Shown: one piece after another, positions 5,572 through 8,655 of the stretch
Layout of the letters: each line of letters begins with the position of its first letter
Numbering within the stretch: the stretch's first letter is position 1
Source: CAZECE01 sp964510525
Lineage (GTDB): Bacteria; Pseudomonadota; Gammaproteobacteria; Pseudomonadales; JANQJO01
Length of the DNA: 8,655 bases
Assembly (NCBI GenBank): GCA_964510525.1
Contig: CAZECE010000132.1
Coordinates: 1-8,655, forward strand
Direction of reading: 5' to 3'
Notes under the pieces: model-generated
Database searches by the model: none
Seen by the model: the letters and a program-made list of their open reading frames with translations, nothing else
Told to the model about the DNA's origin: nothing
Position numbers and translations under genes: made by a program

Positions 5572-5635
5572 CTTGCCAGTGCGAAGTGAGCAGATTTTGC
5601 CACAATCGAGTAAAAAAACAAGGCAGCATGCATTC

Positions 5636-5674
5636 AAAAAACAATCAAAATTGAAATTAGTAAACAAATTGTTT
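5636..5674 (-). promoter_or_regulatory. Possible operator and weak terminator between the hydrolase and porin genes
   Basis: AAACAA-A-TTGTTT (5662-5674) is a perfect odd-length palindrome just after the hydrolase stop and upstream of the porin. Its AAAC-N5-GTTT shape is near, but not equal to, the PsrA-type fatty-acid operator (AAAC-N2-4-GTTT). Next to it, on the minus strand, a short CAAT/ATTG hairpin (5642-5653) is followed by T6 (5641-5636), which at best makes a weak terminator for the hydrolase transcript. Both assignments are tentative. Confidence 0.25.
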
Positions 5675-5682
5675 TGAAGGAT

Positions 5683-6669
5683 TTAGGCTATATTTGAAGC
5701 AAAATTTGAGTGAAGGGCTGTTGTAGGTTGCAGTAAGCTGTTTTCTAGCCAGTTTTCAATGTCTTGAAAAACCGCTGAACGATGGCGTTCTTTGAGTAGT
5801 TCGTGTCTTGCGTGTGGGTAGGTTTTAAAGGACACATCTGTGAGCCGCGCTTCCGTATATTTTTTTTCTAAGGTGCGCCCAAAACGAGGCTGATTGGTGG
5901 GGTCATCGGCGCCATTTAAAATGAAATAAGGAATGTGTTTTGGCAGTTTTGCGATACCACCGAGACGCTCTAAGTCTTCAAGTCCAAAAATCAAATCAAG
6001 CCAGGCTTGAGTGCTGGGTGCGAAACCGCAGTGTTCATCCGACAAATAAGTATCCACTGCTTGTGGGTTGTGGCTCAGCCAGTCAAAATCGGTTCGTACT
6101 TCTGGAATCCCCAATTGCAACCAACGCATCAACGCTTTTTGTGCCAGCCGGTTAGGGGTTCGCTTACCAATTCTGATCTTTTCAAGGGTCAAAAGGGGTT
6201 TAATGACCTTAGTTAATAGAGGAATGGGCAAGATGGGGCTTGATAAGACGCAGGCATCGGCATGGTAAGGATGTTCAATGAGGAACTTTTCTACCGCCAA
6301 TGCGCCGGTGCTGTGCCCGACAATCGTAATGGGCGTATTAGGGTATTTATCTCTAATCAGAGTATTGATCTGCAGGGTATCCGACATCATCAAAAACCAA
6401 CCGTGTTGATCGGCGATATGACCCAAAGAAGTGGCGTAGCGGCCTGTTTCGCCATGGCCGCGACAATCATGAATCATCACAGCGTAACCCTGCTGATTCC
6501 AGGCCTCAGCAGCAGCTTGATACCGGCCCGAGTGTTCACCAATACCATGGACTAACTGGATCACACCTTTTAATTGCGATTGAACTAATTGCGATTGAGG
6601 AACTGGCCAATGTCGAACAAAAATAAGGTTCGCATCAATAGCGGTTATGGTTTCCAAGCTGGGACTCAT
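5683..6669 (-). CDS. Alpha/beta hydrolase, monoacylglycerol lipase / lysophospholipase-like
   Basis: This is a probable cytosolic serine hydrolase acting on monoacylglycerols, lysophospholipids or similar esters. The 328-residue product has the family marks in order: HGIGEHSGRY (41-50, oxyanion region), DCRGHGETG (68-76), the nucleophile elbow GHSTG (118-122, Ser120), NGADDP (252-257, candidate acid Asp256) and ARHELLKE (287-294, His289). Most relatives have GHSMG and DxRGHG with residues other than Thr and Cys, so substrate preference may differ. No signal peptide or membrane segment is visible. The start ATG 6669 has AAGG ten bases upstream and a perfect TATAAT about 20 bases before the likely transcript start. 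It is transcribed away from fadD. A lysophospholipase-like gene beside fadD genes is also, from memory, seen in Pseudomonas aeruginosa, which supports a role in supplying fatty acids. Confidence 0.88.
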   Translation of the reverse strand: MSPSLETITAIDANLIFVRHWPVPQSQLVQSQLKGVIQLVHGIGEHSGRYQAAAEAWNQQGYAVMIHDCRGHGETGRYATSLGHIADQHGWFLMMSDTLQINTLIRDKYPNTPITIVGHSTGALAVEKFLIEHPYHADACVLSSPILPIPLLTKVIKPLLTLEKIRIGKRTPNRLAQKALMRWLQLGIPEVRTDFDWLSHNPQAVDTYLSDEHCGFAPSTQAWLDLIFGLEDLERLGGIAKLPKHIPYFILNGADDPTNQPRFGRTLEKKYTEARLTDVSFKTYPHARHELLKERHRSAVFQDIENWLENSLLQPTTALHSNFASNIA

Positions 6670-6695
6670 TTAATCTTTGCCTTTTTTATAGCTTT

Positions 6696-6724
6696 ATTAT
6701 AGTGGACGATTTTTACAACGTTGT
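6696..6724 (-). promoter_or_regulatory. Candidate hydrolase promoter with palindrome at the -35 position
   Basis: The minus strand has a consensus -10 TATAAT (6701 down to 6696). No good -35 hexamer lies 16-18 bases upstream. That place is occupied by the perfect 10-bp palindrome ACAACGTTGT (6715-6724). A good -10 with an operator-like element in place of the -35 suggests a regulated, activator-dependent or repressible promoter. Confidence 0.5.
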
Positions 6725-6809
6725 GAATTCTTTAATTTTATCCGTGAATTATCTTGTCGAGTCACTGCTTGTCGCTCCTGAATAAAACTGATAACCTCGC
6801 CGCTTTTAT

Positions 6810-6851
6810 AGGCATCTTAAACACGGTTAGACTCGGTTAGCCTTGATGCCT
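6810..6851. repeat. Tandem 10-bp repeats framed by a 7-bp inverted repeat, upstream of fadD
   Basis: ACACGGTTAG (6821-6830) and ACTCGGTTAG (6831-6840) are adjacent and differ at one base, about one helical turn apart. They are flanked by AGGCATC (6810-6816) and GATGCCT (6845-6851). The block ends 10 bases before the candidate fadD -35, a usual place for an activator site. Confidence 0.5.
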
Positions 6852-6861
6852 GGTGTTACTT

Positions 6862-6891
6862 TTGACATGCATATGAAATGCCGAGATTAAT
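6862..6891 (+). promoter_or_regulatory. Candidate sigma70 promoter for fadD
   Basis: TTGACA (6862-6867) is an exact -35 consensus. After 18 bases, ATTAAT (6886-6891) gives 4/6 to the -10 consensus. Transcription would begin near 6898 and leave a leader of about 25 bases. TTTACAAC-N4-GAATT (6891-6907) at the start site resembles TTTACAAC-N5-GAATT (6712-6729) near the divergent hydrolase promoter, so one regulator could act on both. Confidence 0.45.
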
Positions 6892-6922
6892 TTACAACAA
6901 CTGAATTAAGGGTCTGTTTATT

Positions 6923-8569
6923 GTGTCTGATCAATTTGATTTGCGTTTATATCAGTCAATTCCAGAATTACTTCAAACGGCCTGCGCCCAATACGCTCAT
7001 CGCCCATCGTTTTCAAACCTTGGTCATACATTAAATTTTGGTGATTTGGATCGCTTAACAAGACGATTTGCCGCTTATCTGCAAAATGAGACCGACCTGA
7101 AACCAGGCGATCGTATTGCGATTCAACTGCCAAATGTTTTGCAATATCCCGTTTGTGTGTTGGGAGCGCTGAGGGCTGGGTTGGTGGTCGTTAATACCAA
7201 TCCTCTATACACCGAGCGTGAAATGTTGCACCAATTCAGTGATTCGGGTGCAAAAGCGTTGGTTGTGTTGGCGAACTTTGCCGATCGCGTGGAAGCGATT
7301 ATTGGAAAAACTCAGATCAATACATTGATCATTACCGAGCTGGCCGACTTGATTCCGATGCCGAAACGGCTACTAATCAATGGGGTTGTGAAATATATTA
7401 AAAAAATGGTGCCTAAATATCATTTGCCGCAAGCGGTTCCTCTCAATCAAGCGTTGTCCATTGGTATGAGGCGTCGCTTTCAAGCCGTGACATGTAAGTC
7501 AAATGACACCGCTGTCTTGCAATATACAGGCGGAACTACTGGAGTTTCCAAGGGCGCTGAATTATCACATCAAAATCTAATCGCCAATGTGCTCCAGATT
7601 CGTAACGTTTGGCAGGATTTTAATGAAGGCAAAGAAGTTGTCATGACGCCGCTGCCGTTGTATCACATTTTTTCATTTACTGTTAACTGTCTGGCCATGA
7701 TTCAATCGGGTTGCCACAGTGTCTTAATCACGAATCCGAAAGACATTCCTGCGTTTATCAGTGAAATGAAAAAGTGGAAATTCACCATTTTTGCTGGCTT
7801 GAATACCTTATTTGTTGCGTTATACAACGATCCAAAATTCAAAAAAATTGATTTCAGCCAGTTGAAACTAACGATCGCAGGGGGCATGGCCCTGCAGCAG
7901 GACGTATCGGAAACTTGGCATAAAGTGACGGGCTGCCAGATAGCGGAAGGCTTTGGAATGACGGAGACATCGCCGGTAGTTTGTGTCAACCCACCGCAAC
8001 AAATAGAACAAGGTACCGTCGGGTTACCAGTGTTGGAAACCCAAGTTAAAGTGATCGATGAAGATGGGAAAGATCTATCTTCAGGTGAGCGAGGCGAACT
8101 GTGTGTCAAAGGCCCTCAAGTGATGAAAGGCTATTGGCAAAGACCAAACGAAACCGCACAAACCTTTACTGATGATGGCTGGCTTAAAACAGGCGATATT
8201 GCGATCATTCAACCTAATGGTTACGTTAAAATCGTCGATCGTATAAAAGATATGATTTTGGTATCCGGGTTTAATGTGTACCCCAATGAGGTAGAAGACG
8301 AGCTGACCAAGCATCCTGGCATTGTTGAGTGCGCAGCGGTAGGGGTGGAAAGTGAAAAAAGTGGCGAAGTGGTCAAAGTATTCGTTGTTCGTTCAGACCC
8401 AACCCTGACGGAAAAACAAGTCATAGATCATGCGAAAGAGCATCTCACCGGCTACAAAGTGCCTCGTTCGGTGGAGTTTCGGGATGATCTGCCTAAATCC
8501 AATGTGGGGAAAATACTCAGAAAAGAGTTGCGACCCTTAAATCAACCCAAAACGGAAAAAGTAGCTTAA
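6923..8569 (+). CDS. fadD: Long-chain fatty acid--CoA ligase
   Basis: This adenylate-forming enzyme converts long-chain fatty acids, ATP and CoA to acyl-CoA, AMP and PPi at the inner face of the membrane, committing fatty acids to beta-oxidation. The 548-residue product is near the E. coli length (561). It contains the P-loop YTGGTTGVSKGA (201-212), PLPLYHIF (243-250), the A5 motif GFGMTETSP (343-351), DGWLKTGD (418-425), the FadD/hinge motif VDRIKDMILVSGFNVYPNEVE (438-458) and the adenylation lysine Lys530 in SNVGKILRKEL. The start is GTG 6923 with AAGGG (6908-6912) ten bases upstream. No in-frame ATG lies nearby, and the N-terminus LYQSIPELLQTAC matches the family. It is divergent from a lipase-like hydrolase, and its TAA overlaps the next start by one base, so the downstream KAS III is probably translationally coupled. 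Confidence 0.97.
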   Translation: MSDQFDLRLYQSIPELLQTACAQYAHRPSFSNLGHTLNFGDLDRLTRRFAAYLQNETDLKPGDRIAIQLPNVLQYPVCVLGALRAGLVVVNTNPLYTEREMLHQFSDSGAKALVVLANFADRVEAIIGKTQINTLIITELADLIPMPKRLLINGVVKYIKKMVPKYHLPQAVPLNQALSIGMRRRFQAVTCKSNDTAVLQYTGGTTGVSKGAELSHQNLIANVLQIRNVWQDFNEGKEVVMTPLPLYHIFSFTVNCLAMIQSGCHSVLITNPKDIPAFISEMKKWKFTIFAGLNTLFVALYNDPKFKKIDFSQLKLTIAGGMALQQDVSETWHKVTGCQIAEGFGMTETSPVVCVNPPQQIEQGTVGLPVLETQVKVIDEDGKDLSSGERGELCVKGPQVMKGYWQRPNETAQTFTDDGWLKTGDIAIIQPNGYVKIVDRIKDMILVSGFNVYPNEVEDELTKHPGIVECAAVGVESEKSGEVVKVFVVRSDPTLTEKQVIDHAKEHLTGYKVPRSVEFRDDLPKSNVGKILRKELRPLNQPKTEKVA

Positions 8570-8655
8570 TGAGGCGCGTCTTCATCACAGGTACCGGAGC
8601 TTTCACACCTACCGAAACCATTTCCAATGAAGAGTTGGTGGCCAGCTTTAACACC
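8569..8655 (+). CDS. 3-oxoacyl-ACP synthase III (FabH-like), N-terminal start only
   Basis: The frame opens at an ATG that shares one base with the fadD stop (TAATG) and runs to the window end, giving 29 residues. The start MRRVFITGTGAFTP, followed by ISNEELVASFN, is the usual opening of KAS III/FabH-like thiolase-fold enzymes: first strand, G-x-G-x-x-x-P, then the 'sN.el' helix. The catalytic Cys-His-Asn lies outside the window. KAS III enzymes condense a short or medium acyl-CoA with malonyl-ACP. The P. aeruginosa FabH-like protein PA3286 is reported to move octanoyl-CoA from beta-oxidation into fatty acid synthesis. Coupling to fadD fits such a shunt role better than the housekeeping fabH, but this is inference. 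An OleA-type or other condensing enzyme is the alternative. Confidence 0.75.
   Translation, partial: MRRVFITGTGAFTPTETISNEELVASFNT

Noticed and set aside
5558..5644. N-terminal extension of the porin from an ATG at 5644
   Set aside because: It would place 29 non-signal residues before a proper signal peptide. The ATG at 5557 has a good SD.
7702..8424. Antisense open frames within fadD
   Set aside because: They are shadows of a strongly conserved coding sequence and have no recognisable domains.

Overview
The window looks like a chromosomal segment of a gammaproteobacterium, probably a marine Oceanospirillales- or Pseudomonas-like lineage. The grounds are the cmk-rpsA-ihfB order, the S1 tail ending in TIGDLIKAQMEK, an OprF/OmpA porin with thrombospondin type-3 repeats, and a GC content that looks moderate by eye. 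The genus cannot be fixed from the sequence alone. No tRNA, rRNA, CRISPR array, insertion sequence or prophage gene is visible.

Layout. Bases 1-162 are the 3' end of cmk (CMP kinase). Then come rpsA (ribosomal protein S1, 311-1975), ihfB (IHF beta, 2049-2486), eda (KDPG aldolase, 2522-3199) and pgl (6-phosphogluconolactonase, 3233-3973), all on the + strand with short gaps, so they may be partly co-transcribed. A roughly 350-base AT-rich region with a strong bidirectional terminator (4258-4286) separates them from two minus-strand genes: an OmpA-family porin (4325-5557) and a monoacylglycerol-lipase-like alpha/beta hydrolase (5683-6669). A 253-base divergent promoter region separates the hydrolase from fadD (long-chain acyl-CoA synthetase, 6923-8569). 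The start of a KAS III/FabH-like gene overlaps the fadD stop and runs off the end.

Functional reading. There are three blocks: a translation/nucleoid block (S1, IHF beta), an Entner-Doudoroff block (Eda, Pgl) and a lipid block (lipase-like hydrolase, FadD, KAS III). The lipid block would release, activate and possibly recycle acyl chains. Every identified gene belongs to a well-known family, and I see no convincing new multigene system.

The unusual content is at gene junctions and one protein tail. The ihfB Shine-Dalgarno lies in a 13-15 bp stem reaching the start codon. A tandem 17-bp repeat between eda and pgl puts a TAG in each of the three frames, the last one overlapping the pgl start. 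A four-codon minicistron overlaps the rpsA start. IHF beta carries an extra C-terminal tail of about 50 residues. The divergent lipid promoter region holds several candidate operators.
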